The notes: a model not told the origin generated them from the sequence alone. A stretch of 29,415 nucleotides of DNA from Frankiales bacterium (GCA_025465145.1 JAODNS010000224.1:1-29415); one strand, 5' to 3'; positions 15,744-25,069 are shown, numbered from the stretch's first letter. Made by a program: numbers and translations.

Positions 15744-16007
15744 AAGTGCCTTTCGCCGAGTGCTGCGTTGCGCCTCACGAACGGGCCGCTGGCCGGGGCG
15801 CAACGCGGCAGTCGGCGCGCGCTGGGAACGGCAGCGGCATCCAGTCGGCCCGCCGCCGCCGAGCCACGCGGCGCGACGCCCGGGCGCCGCGCAGGTGGGT
15901 GCCGGTTGTCGCCGGGAGCGGCAGCCGAAGGTGATCAAGGTGCAGCTCGTGCGCTCGCGGCGGTGCTGACCAGCACCTCGATCACCTTTGGGGCGGCGGA
16001 TGGAACG
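15744..16007. other. non-coding gap with repeats
   Basis: About 260 bases between the marR operator and the terminator hairpin of the NCS2 permease gene. No convincing gene is seen; a 78-codon open frame starting inside the marR operator has no recognisable protein features. The gap holds the inverted repeat at 15928-15988. Confidence 0.5.
15928..15988. repeat. 16-bp inverted repeat with alternative inner hairpin
   Basis: AAGGTGATCAAGGTGC at 15928-15943 pairs with GCACCTCGATCACCTT at 15973-15988 with one mismatch. The right arm also overlaps a separate, nearly loop-free inverted repeat, GGTGCTG-AC-CAGCACC (15962-15977), so two alternative foldings compete for the same bases. Confidence 0.6.
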
Positions 16008-16047
16008 GCCGCGGCCGGCCACCCCGCGAGGGATGGCCGGCCGCGGC
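16008..16047 (-). terminator. terminator-like hairpin after NCS2 permease
   Basis: A perfect 14-bp stem, GCCGCGGCCGGCCA (16008-16021) and TGGCCGGCCGCGGC (16034-16047), with a 12-base loop, begins nine bases after the permease stop. There is no U-tract, but position and stability fit a terminator. Confidence 0.65.
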
Positions 16048-16055
16048 GGGACGGG

Positions 16056-17528
<1,473 letters not shown>

Positions 17529-17580
17529 GGGCCGCAGGATCCCAGAGCGGGAGCCGTCGTCGGTGGACGCGCGCCGGGCG

Positions 17581-17586
17581 TACCGT
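17581..17586 (+). promoter_or_regulatory. leaderless-type -10 box of DUF2530 gene
   Basis: TACCGT, then GCCGCAC (seven bases), then ATG at 17594. It argues for this ATG and against the GTG nine bases upstream, which lies in the box itself. Confidence 0.45.
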
Positions 17587-17593
17587 GCCGCAC

Positions 17594-17833
17594 ATGGAGC
17601 GCCGCCCGGATCCGGAGCCGCTGGAGACCGACGACGTCCGGATCGTGGCGGGCGGAACCGCTCTGTGGGGTATTGCCCTGCTCGTCCTGGCCGTGGCGCG
17701 GCTGGCCGGCGCGGACGTCCGCATGTGGTGGATCGGGATGTGCGCGTACGGGCTGGCGCTCGGGCTGCTCGGCGTCCGGTACTGCCAGCGCCGGCGGGAC
17801 GCGATCGCGCGGGACCGGACGGTGGCGGAGTAG
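17594..17833 (+). CDS. DUF2530 membrane protein
   Basis: A 79-aa protein with the DUF2530 layout: short N-terminus PEPLETDDVRIVAGGTALWGIALLVL, a first TM helix, a short loop with MWWIGMCAYGLALGLLGVRY as second TM, and a basic tail (RRRDAI). Function is unknown. The divergent NCS2 permease next door suggests a link to purine uptake, by synteny only. The ATG at 17594 was preferred because of the -10 spacing. Confidence 0.8.
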   Translation: MERRPDPEPLETDDVRIVAGGTALWGIALLVLAVARLAGADVRMWWIGMCAYGLALGLLGVRYCQRRRDAIARDRTVAE

Positions 17834-17881
17834 CCGGCAGGGTGAAACGCTGTGGCCTCCGTCGCCCCCGGAGGTAACGCC

Positions 17882-19879
17882 TTGCCCGAGCTCACCCCCG
17901 TCCAGCGCGAGGTCCTGCGCGCCCTCGTCGACACGGCCGTCCCCGCGCTTCCGGTCGACGACGACCCGACCGGCTTCTGGTCCACCCCCGGCTCCGCCCT
18001 CGGCACGCACGAGATGGTCGAGCTGTTCCTGAGCACCGTGCTGCCCGAGGCCGACTTCCTCGGCATCCAGCAGCTGCTCGACGGGATGGCGACGCTCGGA
18101 TTCCAGCATCAGGAGCGAGCCGCACGCGAGGCGATCCTCGGCAGCGCGGCGGCGCTCGCGCCCGAGGCTGCCGTGGGTGTGCAGACGCTCCGCGGCGCGG
18201 CCTGCCTGTTCGCGAACGCGCTGCCGGACGCGGAGGGCAAGAACCCGTTCTGGGCGCAGTACGGCTATCCCGGGCCGCAGGTGCAGCCGCCGCAGGACGA
18301 GCCGTACATCACGCCGTACGTCCCCACCGACGGCGAGGTGCTGGAGACCGATGTCGTCGTCATCGGGTCGGGCGCGGGCGGCGGCACCATCGCAGGCGTG
18401 GTCGCGGCGGCGGGCAGGCAGGTGGTCGTCCTCGAGGCCGGGATCGCCACCAGCGAGCGCGACTACAACCAGCTCGAGATCGTCGCCGGGCAGGCGATGA
18501 TGTACAAGGGCGGCGTCGCGCTGACGGCCGACAGCAACGTCGGCCTGCTGGCCGGCCACACCCTCGGCGGCGGCACGACCATCAACTGGCAGAACTGCGT
18601 GGCGCCGAGCCCCGAGGTGCGCCGCGAGTGGGCGGCCGAGCACGGGCTGACCGACCTCGACACCGACGAGTTCGACCGGCACCTCGAGGCCGTCCTCGCC
18701 CGGATGGGCGCGAACCAGGAGTGCAGCGACCTCAACGGCCCGCACCAGCGGATGGTCGAGGGGGCGAAGGCGCTCGGCTGGTCCTGGCACACCGCGACGC
18801 TCAACGTCGACCCGGCGCGGCACAAGCCGGAGCTCGCGGGCTACACGCAGTTCGGCGACGTCACCGGCGCCAAGCGCGGCACGCTGACGACGTACCTGCG
18901 CGATGCGTACGACGCCGGCGCCAGGATCCTGTGCTCGACCAAGGCGTTGCGGGTCCTGCACGAGGACGGCCGCGCGACGGGTGTCGCGGCGACCTACACC
19001 GACCCGGCGACGCTGGAGACGCGCACGGTCACGGTGAAGGCGAAGGACGTCGTCGTCGCTGCCGGCGCGCTGGAGACGCCGGCCGTCCTGCTGCGCTCCG
19101 GCATCGGTGGGCCGGACGTCGGTCAGCACCTGCGGTTGCACCCGTCGAGCGGGATGTTCGGCGTCTACGAGGACGACCAGCGCGCATGGTGGGGCCCGCC
19201 GCAGGCCGCGGTGATGGACGAGTTCCGCGACCTGGGCGACGGCTACGGGCTGCTCGTCGAGGGGTCGCAGTACTACCCGGGCGTCTTCGCCTTCCAGCTC
19301 GCGCTGACCAACGGCAAGAAGCACAAGGAGCTGATGGCGAAGTTCGCCAACATCAGCGACCTGCTGTTCATCACTCGCGACCACGGCGGCGGCACGGTCA
19401 CCATCGACGAGGCCGGCGAGGCAGTCCACCACTACTCGCTGGACGACGAGCGCGACCAGGAGCAGGTCCGCAAGGGGCTGCGCGTGCTCGCCGAGCTGCA
19501 CCTCGCGGCCGGCGCGCAGGAGCTGTGGCTCAACACCCCCACTGCTCCCCCGTTCGTGCGCGGCGGCGACCTCGAGGCGTGGCTGGCCGACCTGTACGCC
19601 AAGCCGTTCGGCGCCGGTGGCATCGCGATGGGCAGCGCCCACCAGATGGGCTCGGCCCGCATGGGCGCCGACCCGGCGACGTCGGTGGCCGACGTGCGCG
19701 GAGAGCTGCACGACACAAAGCGCGTGTGGATCGGCGACACCAGCGCGTTCCCGACGCCGTCCGGCGCCAACCCGATGCTCACCTGCATGGCGCTCGCGCA
19801 CCGCACTGCCGAGCACATCGTCGGCACAGAGTCCCCCAGCCCGTCCGCCCCGGTGCTCGACGAGACCCCGGTCGCTTAG
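17882..19879 (+). CDS. FAD-dependent GMC oxidoreductase
   Basis: A 665-aa glucose-methanol-choline family oxidoreductase. Residues 5-115 form a helical N-terminal extension of the kind seen in long-chain alcohol oxidases and gluconate-dehydrogenase-like proteins. The FAD motif GSGAGG is at 162-167 (TDVVVIGSGAGGGTIAG), followed by LGGGTTINWQNCVAPS and VVVAAGALETPAVLLRSG. The C-terminal active-site block has GSAHQMGSARMG (His) and FPTPSGANPMLTCMALAHR (Asn). The start is a TTG with a strong GGAGG at 17870-17874, seven bases upstream. A GTG 30 bases earlier lacks one. It probably oxidises a primary alcohol to an aldehyde for the ALDH that follows nine bases later. Confidence 0.9.
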   Translation: MPELTPVQREVLRALVDTAVPALPVDDDPTGFWSTPGSALGTHEMVELFLSTVLPEADFLGIQQLLDGMATLGFQHQERAAREAILGSAAALAPEAAVGVQTLRGAACLFANALPDAEGKNPFWAQYGYPGPQVQPPQDEPYITPYVPTDGEVLETDVVVIGSGAGGGTIAGVVAAAGRQVVVLEAGIATSERDYNQLEIVAGQAMMYKGGVALTADSNVGLLAGHTLGGGTTINWQNCVAPSPEVRREWAAEHGLTDLDTDEFDRHLEAVLARMGANQECSDLNGPHQRMVEGAKALGWSWHTATLNVDPARHKPELAGYTQFGDVTGAKRGTLTTYLRDAYDAGARILCSTKALRVLHEDGRATGVAATYTDPATLETRTVTVKAKDVVVAAGALETPAVLLRSGIGGPDVGQHLRLHPSSGMFGVYEDDQRAWWGPPQAAVMDEFRDLGDGYGLLVEGSQYYPGVFAFQLALTNGKKHKELMAKFANISDLLFITRDHGGGTVTIDEAGEAVHHYSLDDERDQEQVRKGLRVLAELHLAAGAQELWLNTPTAPPFVRGGDLEAWLADLYAKPFGAGGIAMGSAHQMGSARMGADPATSVADVRGELHDTKRVWIGDTSAFPTPSGANPMLTCMALAHRTAEHIVGTESPSPSAPVLDETPVA

Positions 19880-19888
19880 GAGATCTGC

Positions 19889-21319
19889 ATGAACCACACC
19901 CGCGACACGATCTACGTGGACGGCGCCTGGATCGCCTCCACGGGCACCGGGACGCTGCCGGTCACGAACCCGTTCACCGAGGAGGTCATCGGGACGGTCC
20001 CGGAGGGGACGCCGGAGGACGTCGACAAGGCGGCCAAGGCCGCCCGCCGCGCGTTCGAGGAGTGGTCGCAGGTCTCGCTCGACGACCGCGTGAAGGCGTG
20101 CACGCAGATCGCCGAGGGGCTGCAGGCGCGGCAGCAGGAGATCGCGCTGTCAGCGGCGACCGAGATGGGCGCGCCGTGGCAGATCGCCGTCATGGTGCAG
20201 GCGGGACTGCCGATCATCAGCTTCGCGTCGCAGGAGGACCTGGTACGCCACCTCGACTGGGAGAGCACCTCAGGCAACTCGCTGCTGGTCCGTCAGCCGG
20301 TCGGCGTCGTCGGCGCGATCACGCCGTGGAACTACCCGCTGCACCAGATCGCGGCGAAGGTCGCGCCCGCGCTGGCCGCCGGCTGCTCCGTCGTCGTCAA
20401 GCCGTCCGAGCTGGTGCCGGGTGTCGCGTACATCCTGGCCGAGGTGATGCACGAGATCGGCCTGCCCGCCGGGCTGTTCAACCTCGTGCCGGGCGTCGGC
20501 CCGGTGGTTGGGGAGGCGATCGCGTCGCACCCGCTCGTCGACATGGTGTCGTTCACCGGGTCGACCCGCGCCGGGCGCCGGGTCGCGGAGCTGGCCGCCG
20601 CCGGTCCGAAGCGGACGTCGCTCGAGCTCGGCGGCAAGTCCGCGAGCATCCTGCTGGACGACCTCACCGGGGACGCGCTGACGAACGCGCTCGCCGGCTC
20701 GCTGACCGGCTGTCTCATCAACTCCGGCCAGACCTGCTCAGCGCTGACCCGCCTGCTGGTGCCGCGCGCGGTCATCGACGAGGTGCTCGGCAACCTCGAG
20801 GTGTTCGTGCAGTTCGCGCCGATGGGGGACCCGCTGGACCCGGCGACGCAGCAGGGGCCGCTCGTGTCGAAGGTGCAGCAGGAGCGGGTGCGCGACTACA
20901 TCCGCTCGGCCGTGGACGACGGAGCGCGGCTCGTCGCCGGCGGGCCGGAGCAGCCGGAGAACCTGCCGAAGGGCTTCTTCGTGAAGCCGACCGTGCTGCT
21001 GGCCGAGGCCGGTACGCGGATCGAGCAGGAGGAGGTGTTCGGTCCGGTGCTGACGGTCGTCCCGTACGACGGCGGCGACGAGGAGGCCATCCGGATCGCG
21101 AACGGCACGCCGTACGGGCTGTCCGGTGCGGTCTGGGGTGCCGACCGCGAACGGGCCATCCGCGTCGCTCGCAGGCTCCGGACGGGCCAGGTCGGCGTCA
21201 ACGGCGGCGTGTTCAACCCGACCGCGCCGTTCGGCGGCTTCGGCCAGTCCGGCTACGGGCGGGAGCTCGGCGCGCTGGGGCTCGAGGAGTTCACCGCGAT
21301 CACCTCGCTGCAGCTCTAG
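19889..21319 (+). CDS. NAD(P)-dependent aldehyde dehydrogenase
   Basis: A 476-aa ALDH superfamily enzyme oxidising an aldehyde to the acid. ITPWNYPLHQIAAKVAPALAAGCSVVVKPSE, FTGSTRAGRRV, LELGGKSASI (catalytic Glu) and INSGQTCSALTRLLVP (catalytic Cys) are intact, as is EEVFGPVLTVVPYD. The ATG has AGGAG (19878-19882) six bases upstream, overlapping the GMC stop codon. Gene order (alcohol oxidase then ALDH) implies a two-step alcohol-to-carboxylate pathway. The substrate could be a long-chain or aromatic alcohol and is not set by sequence. Its 3' end overlaps the convergent thioesterase gene. Confidence 0.93.
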   Translation: MNHTRDTIYVDGAWIASTGTGTLPVTNPFTEEVIGTVPEGTPEDVDKAAKAARRAFEEWSQVSLDDRVKACTQIAEGLQARQQEIALSAATEMGAPWQIAVMVQAGLPIISFASQEDLVRHLDWESTSGNSLLVRQPVGVVGAITPWNYPLHQIAAKVAPALAAGCSVVVKPSELVPGVAYILAEVMHEIGLPAGLFNLVPGVGPVVGEAIASHPLVDMVSFTGSTRAGRRVAELAAAGPKRTSLELGGKSASILLDDLTGDALTNALAGSLTGCLINSGQTCSALTRLLVPRAVIDEVLGNLEVFVQFAPMGDPLDPATQQGPLVSKVQQERVRDYIRSAVDDGARLVAGGPEQPENLPKGFFVKPTVLLAEAGTRIEQEEVFGPVLTVVPYDGGDEEAIRIANGTPYGLSGAVWGADRERAIRVARRLRTGQVGVNGGVFNPTAPFGGFGQSGYGRELGALGLEEFTAITSLQL

Positions 21320-21654
21320 CCGACCGTCGCGAAGGTGGCCAGGGCGTCGGCGACGACGTCGCCGTCCTGGACCACCTCCGCCTCGACCACCGTCAGCCGC
21401 TTGCCGCGCTTGCGGACGCTGGCCCGCGCCTCGAGCCGCCCCGGCTGCCCTGGCTCGAGGTAGGTCACCGTCAGGCTGACCGTGACCGGCGCCTTGTCGG
21501 TGCCGCTCGCGACCGCCTCACCCATGGCGACGTCGATCATCGTGGCGAGGACGCCGCCGTGGACCGTGCCGTGCGGGTTCAGGTGCTGGTCGCTCGCGTC
21601 GAGGACGACGAGGCCCTCGGACACCTGCAGGTCGACGTGCTCGCGGAAGCCCAT
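21316..21654 (-). CDS. PaaI-family hot-dog thioesterase
   Basis: A 112-aa single hot-dog domain. LNPHGTVHGGVLATMIDVAMGEAV is the PaaI/YbgC-like helix motif with the HGG turn. It is followed by VTVSLTVTYLEPGQPGRLEARASVRKRGKRLTVVEAEVVQDGDVVADALATF, the usual strand series. Such proteins hydrolyse acyl-CoA as dimers or tetramers. It is convergent with the ALDH gene with a four-base overlap. A link to the alcohol/aldehyde module is possible, though its strand and neighbours suggest it is read with the aminopeptidase gene 18 bases upstream. Confidence 0.88.
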   Translation of the reverse strand: MGFREHVDLQVSEGLVVLDASDQHLNPHGTVHGGVLATMIDVAMGEAVASGTDKAPVTVSLTVTYLEPGQPGRLEARASVRKRGKRLTVVEAEVVQDGDVVADALATFATVG

Positions 21655-21672
21655 GCGCTCCGCGCTACCCGG

Positions 21673-22956
21673 TCAGGCGATGTCGAAGCAGGCGGTCAGC
21701 GCCCGGACCATCAGCGGCACGTCCGCGGCCGACGCCAGCTCACGGCACGAGTGCATGCCCAGCATCGGCGAGCCGATGTCGACAGTAGAGATGCCGAGCC
21801 GCATCGCGGTCAGCGGGCCGATGGTCGACCCGCACGGCAGGTCCGCGCGGGTGACGAAGTGCTGCACCGGTACGCCCATCTCGGCAGCGCGCGTGGTGAA
21901 CCAGGCGCCGCTGCGCGCGTCGGTCGCGTACGACTGGTTCGCGTTGACCTTGAGCACCGGGCCACCGCCGAGGAGCGGCGTGTGCGCCGGCTCGTGCCGC
22001 TCGGCGTGCGTCGGGTGCTGCGCGTGCGCCATGTCGGCAGACGCGAGGTGCGACCGGGCGATGGCGACGTGCAGGTCCTGCGGACCGGTGCCGCCGGTGG
22101 CCGCGACGATCCGCGCGACGACGTCGGCGAGGAAGGAACCGCGAGCACCCTCCGCGGAGCCGCTGCCCACCTCCTCGTGGTCGTTGGCGACCAGCAGCTG
22201 GGTGTGCGGCTGAGGGCGCGCGGCGAGCAGGGCGCGGGTGCCGCTGTGGCAGGAGCCGAGGTTGTCCAGCCGCGGCGCGGCGACCCACGTGCCGTCGGAG
22301 CCCGTGGCGGCCGCCGGCTGCGTGTCGGCGAGGACCAGGTCGTGGCCCATCACGTCGCCGGCCTCGACACCGGCGGCCGCGGCGAGCGCCTGCAGCAGCG
22401 ACGGCTCGTCGTCGACGTCCGGCCCCCACACCGGCACCAGGTGCGCCTGCGGGTCCAGGACGAGGCCGTCCCGGACGCTGCGGTCCAGGTGGATGGCCAG
22501 CGACGGCAGGCGGACCGCCCCGCTGGGCAGCACGACGCGGTGGACGCTGCCGTCGCGCAGGGCCAGCCGGCCGGCGACCGTCAGCTCGCGGTCCAGCCAG
22601 GTGTGCGCCAGCAGGCCGCCGTACGGCTCGACGCCGACGAGCCGGTACCCGGCCCGGCGCACCTCGTGCCGCGGCCGCACCTTGAAGGTGGGCGAGTCGG
22701 TGTGCGTGCCGACCAGGCGCAGGCCCGCGTCGGCGGCCGGCGCGGTGCCGACCCGGAAGGCGACGATGCTGCCGCCGTCGCGGACGACGTACCGCTGGTC
22801 ACCCGGCGCGAGCTGCCAGACGTCGCGCTCGGACAACTCGGTGAAACCGCCCTCGGTCAGCCGCCGCGCCATCTCGGCGACGGCGTGGAACGGCGACGGG
22901 CTCGCGTCGACGAACGCGCACAGGTCGGCGCCGGCGTCCTCGGTGCTGAGCGTCAT
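21673..22956 (-). CDS. apeB: M18 aspartyl aminopeptidase
   Basis: A 427-aa dinuclear-zinc aminopeptidase that removes N-terminal acidic residues. The family blocks are all present: LVGTHTDSPTFKVRP (zinc His/Asp), APRLDNLGSCHSG, LLVANDHEEVGSGSAEGARGSFL (catalytic Glu pair), HPTHAERHEPAHTPLLGGGPVLKVNANQSYATD, CGSTIGPLTAMRLGISTVDIGSPMLGMHSCRE. Length fits the bacterial members. The ATG lies five bases after the DUF3027 stop, so the two are probably cotranscribed. No strong Shine-Dalgarno is evident. Confidence 0.93.
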   Translation of the reverse strand: MTLSTEDAGADLCAFVDASPSPFHAVAEMARRLTEGGFTELSERDVWQLAPGDQRYVVRDGGSIVAFRVGTAPAADAGLRLVGTHTDSPTFKVRPRHEVRRAGYRLVGVEPYGGLLAHTWLDRELTVAGRLALRDGSVHRVVLPSGAVRLPSLAIHLDRSVRDGLVLDPQAHLVPVWGPDVDDEPSLLQALAAAAGVEAGDVMGHDLVLADTQPAAATGSDGTWVAAPRLDNLGSCHSGTRALLAARPQPHTQLLVANDHEEVGSGSAEGARGSFLADVVARIVAATGGTGPQDLHVAIARSHLASADMAHAQHPTHAERHEPAHTPLLGGGPVLKVNANQSYATDARSGAWFTTRAAEMGVPVQHFVTRADLPCGSTIGPLTAMRLGISTVDIGSPMLGMHSCRELASAADVPLMVRALTACFDIA

Positions 22957-22961
22957 GCGGG

Positions 22962-23849
22962 TCAGCTGTGGCCGAGCGGCTCGGCCGGGTCGTCGTCCTC
23001 CACGGTGCCGTGCGGGTGCCCGGCCGGCGCGTGGTGCTCGATGTCGATCTCGTCGTGCTCCACCGTCATCTCGGCGGCGACGGTCGGCGCGGCCAGCACC
23101 TCGCTGTGGGCGCCGCAGCCGTGGTCGTACGAGACGACCCGTGAGTCGTCCGGCGCGAGCGCGTTGGCGCAGACGCCGAACGCCTGCCGCAGCGAGCCCG
23201 CGAGCGGGACGAGAAAGCCGCAGTCGAAGCAGGTGGCCGGTGCGGCCTTGGCGATCGGAGCGAGCGGCCCGCGGTCGCCCTCGTACCAGCGCTCGGCGGC
23301 TTCGGCGCGGCCGTCCAGTGACAGCACGCGCACCCGGCCGAGGCCGAGCTCCCACCGGACCTCGTCGGCCAGCTCGGCGTCCGGGTCGGCGTAGGCCGGC
23401 ACCAGGCGCGGGTCGTCGGGCTTGGGCGGCAGCAGGTCGCCGGGCGACAGGTCGCCGGGCTGGACGCGGTCGGCGTACGGGACCCACGGCGGCGAGACCA
23501 GCGCGCCGCCGCCGGGCAGCAGCACCACCTCGTCGACGGTCACCTCGTCCGCGCCGTCGGCGCGGGCGACCGTGACCGCCCACCGCCAGCCGGTGTAGGC
23601 CTTCTCCGTGGTGGCGAACGAGTGCGTGACGACGAGCGCCTCGTCGACCTCCACCCCGAGGTGCTCGCCGACGGCAGGGCCGGCCACCTCGACGGCGGCG
23701 GCCCGCGCCAGCTCGACCGCACCCACGCAGACGGGGTCGCCGTTCGCGACCTCGGTCACCGTCACAGCCTCGTCCTCCCGAACGTCCTCGGAACCCTCGT
23801 CGCGCGCTCCGGCGAGCACGCCGGATATCTTCGACAGCACGCGTCTCAT
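22962..23849 (-). CDS. DUF3027 protein
   Basis: A 295-aa member of the actinobacterial DUF3027 family, function unknown. Recognisable blocks are AVELARAAAVEVAGPAVGEHLGVE, VVTHSFATTEKAYTGWRWAVTVARA, VDEVVLLPGGGALVSPPWVPYADRVQPGDLSPGDLLPP and the cysteine pattern CFDCGFLVPLAGSLRQAFGVCAN with a later HGCGAHSE, which may bind a metal. The C-terminal 45 residues are acidic with several His. The start could be the ATG at 23849 or a GTG at 23858; neither has a clear Shine-Dalgarno. The neighbourhood with a DUF2771-like lipoprotein and a cold-shock gene is a conserved actinobacterial arrangement. Confidence 0.82.
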   Translation of the reverse strand: MRRVLSKISGVLAGARDEGSEDVREDEAVTVTEVANGDPVCVGAVELARAAAVEVAGPAVGEHLGVEVDEALVVTHSFATTEKAYTGWRWAVTVARADGADEVTVDEVVLLPGGGALVSPPWVPYADRVQPGDLSPGDLLPPKPDDPRLVPAYADPDAELADEVRWELGLGRVRVLSLDGRAEAAERWYEGDRGPLAPIAKAAPATCFDCGFLVPLAGSLRQAFGVCANALAPDDSRVVSYDHGCGAHSEVLAAPTVAAEMTVEHDEIDIEHHAPAGHPHGTVEDDDPAEPLGHS

Positions 23850-23894
23850 CCCTGGCACGCCCCTAGTCCACCACCTTCCGCAACGGAGCCGTGC

Positions 23895-24359
23895 ATGACC
23901 GCCCGAACCCGCCTCGTCGGGGGCCTGTCCGCCGCGGTCTCACTGGTCGCCCTGACGGGGTGCCAGCAGCCGACGCCGCTCGTGTCGATGGTCAGCAGCG
24001 GCAGCACGGTGCACACCGACGCGACCATCTACTGCTTCGAGGGGCAGAGCGCGCAGCAGCAGAACTGCCGGACGGCCGAGGACACCGCGCCCACCGTGCT
24101 GGAGGTGAAGCCGGGCCAGCAGGTCGGCATCGACGTCGCCAAGGAGCTGGCCGAGTCCGGCTGGGTCGTCGTCCTGCCGGGCGACGACCAGGACCCAGCC
24201 AACGACCAGGCGTCCGGCAAGCAGGACAGCCACTACTTCGCGTTCACGCCGCAGTTCGAGAGCGGGCCGCTGAAGGTGGAGGTCCGGATGCTGGACGACG
24301 GCAAGACCAATGCGCCGACGGTCGGCAACTGGCAGTTCGTGCTCGTCCCCAAGACCTGA
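23895..24359 (+). CDS. secreted lipoprotein, DUF2771-like
   Basis: A 154-aa lipoprotein. The signal peptide has a basic start (TARTR), a hydrophobic core and the lipobox LTGC with Cys23 as lipid anchor. The mature part begins with polar QQPTPLVSMVSSGSTVHTDATIYC. It has three further Cys-poor strands and ends in VEVRMLDDGKTNAPTVGNWQFVLVPKT, a beta-rich pattern like that of DUF2771. Function is unknown. The start is supported by GGAG at 23885-23888, six bases before the ATG. It is divergent from DUF3027 across 45 bases. Confidence 0.8.
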   Translation: MTARTRLVGGLSAAVSLVALTGCQQPTPLVSMVSSGSTVHTDATIYCFEGQSAQQQNCRTAEDTAPTVLEVKPGQQVGIDVAKELAESGWVVVLPGDDQDPANDQASGKQDSHYFAFTPQFESGPLKVEVRMLDDGKTNAPTVGNWQFVLVPKT

Positions 24360-24363
24360 CGAT

Positions 24364-24377
24364 GGCCCCACTGGGCC
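24364..24377. terminator. small hairpin between convergent genes
   Basis: GGCCC-CACT-GGGCC sits in the 26-base gap between the lipoprotein stop and the cold-shock stop. An outer CTGAC/GTCAG pair could lengthen it. A bidirectional terminator is plausible from position only. Confidence 0.35.
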
Positions 24378-24385
24378 CCCGGCGG

Positions 24386-24769
24386 TCAGCCCTCGAGGTC
24401 GCTCGCGATCGCCCGCATGATGGTCGCGATCCGCTTGCCGGTCTCGCGGTCGACCGGCTTGCCGCGCCGCAGCGACGGCTGCACCTTCGCCTCGAGCAGC
24501 TTGATCATGTCCTCGACCATGAGCTGCAGCTCGTCGGGCGAGCGGCGCGCGGCGGCCAGCTGCGGCGGGGCGTCCAGGACGCGCACGGACAGCGCCTGCT
24601 CGCCGCGCTTGCCGGCGGCCACGCCGAACTCGAGCCGCGTTCCCGTCTTGAGCTCGTCCACGCCGTCAGGCAGCGCGGAGGACGGCACGAACACGTCGCC
24701 GCCGTCGTCGCGGGACACGAAGCCGAAGCCCTTGTCCTTGTCGTAGAACTTCACCTTGCCGGTGGGCAC
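24386..24769 (-). CDS. cold-shock-domain protein with C-terminal extension
   Basis: A 127-aa protein. Residues 1-65 are a cold-shock OB fold. GKVKFYDKDKGFGFVSRDDGGDVFVPSSAL carries RNP1 (KGFGFV) and RNP2 (DVFV), which bind single-stranded nucleic acid. The remaining ~60 residues form a helical extension (SPDELQLMVEDMIKLLEAKVQPSLRRGKPVD...IATIMRAIASDLEG), so the protein is about twice as long as classical CspA. The GTG start is fixed by GGAGG at 24776-24780, six bases upstream; a longer frame exists but has no such signal. RNA chaperone activity is expected from the family. Confidence 0.9.
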   Translation of the reverse strand: MPTGKVKFYDKDKGFGFVSRDDGGDVFVPSSALPDGVDELKTGTRLEFGVAAGKRGEQALSVRVLDAPPQLAAARRSPDELQLMVEDMIKLLEAKVQPSLRRGKPVDRETGKRIATIMRAIASDLEG

Positions 24770-24807
24770 CGCAGACCTCCTGAGTCGAACGGTCCAGGCT
24801 AGCCGGC

Positions 24808-24813
24808 TAGCCT
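24808..24813 (+). promoter_or_regulatory. leaderless-type -10 box of small membrane protein gene
   Basis: TAGCCT, then TGGGAAC (seven bases), then GTG at 24821. No Shine-Dalgarno is visible. Confidence 0.4.
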
Positions 24814-24820
24814 TGGGAAC

Positions 24821-25069
24821 GTGTCCCACGTCGCGCCCACACCGCCCGCTCCCGGTGAGCGGCTGGTCCAGGTCGGGGCCGTCCTCTTCGGCCTGGGACT
24901 GCTGGCCGCACTGGTCGTCGTCGTGCCGTTCTTCCTCGGCCGCAGCAACGCCCCGCTCGCGCTGACGCTGGGAACGCTCCTCATGCCGCTCGGCCTGGGC
25001 GTCGCCCTCAGCGGTCTGCTGCGAGGAGCGCGTCGTTCATCGACCCGCTCCGGTACGCGGCGACGCTGA
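24821..25069 (+). CDS. small two-TM membrane protein
   Basis: An 82-aa protein, not recognised. It has two hydrophobic helices (VQVGAVLFGLGLLAALVVVVPFFLG and LALTLGTLLMPLGLGVALSGLL) and a basic Arg/Ser tail (RGARRSSTRSGTRRR). The last 62 bases overlap the 3' end of the convergent HAD-LarE gene. This is longer than other overlaps here and makes the tail less certain. The GTG start is supported by a TANNNT box at seven bases. Confidence 0.6.
   Translation: MSHVAPTPPAPGERLVQVGAVLFGLGLLAALVVVVPFFLGRSNAPLALTLGTLLMPLGLGVALSGLLRGARRSSTRSGTRRR

Noticed and set aside
15733..15969. A 78-codon plus-strand open frame starting inside the marR operator
   Set aside because: Arg-rich, no recognisable features, and it ends inside the inverted repeat region.
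18628..23394. A very long open frame (about 1,588 codons) on the plus strand across the GMC, ALDH, thioesterase, aminopeptidase and DUF3027 genes
   Set aside because: It is Arg/Ala/Gly-rich low-information sequence in a shifted frame over well-identified genes, an effect of very high GC.
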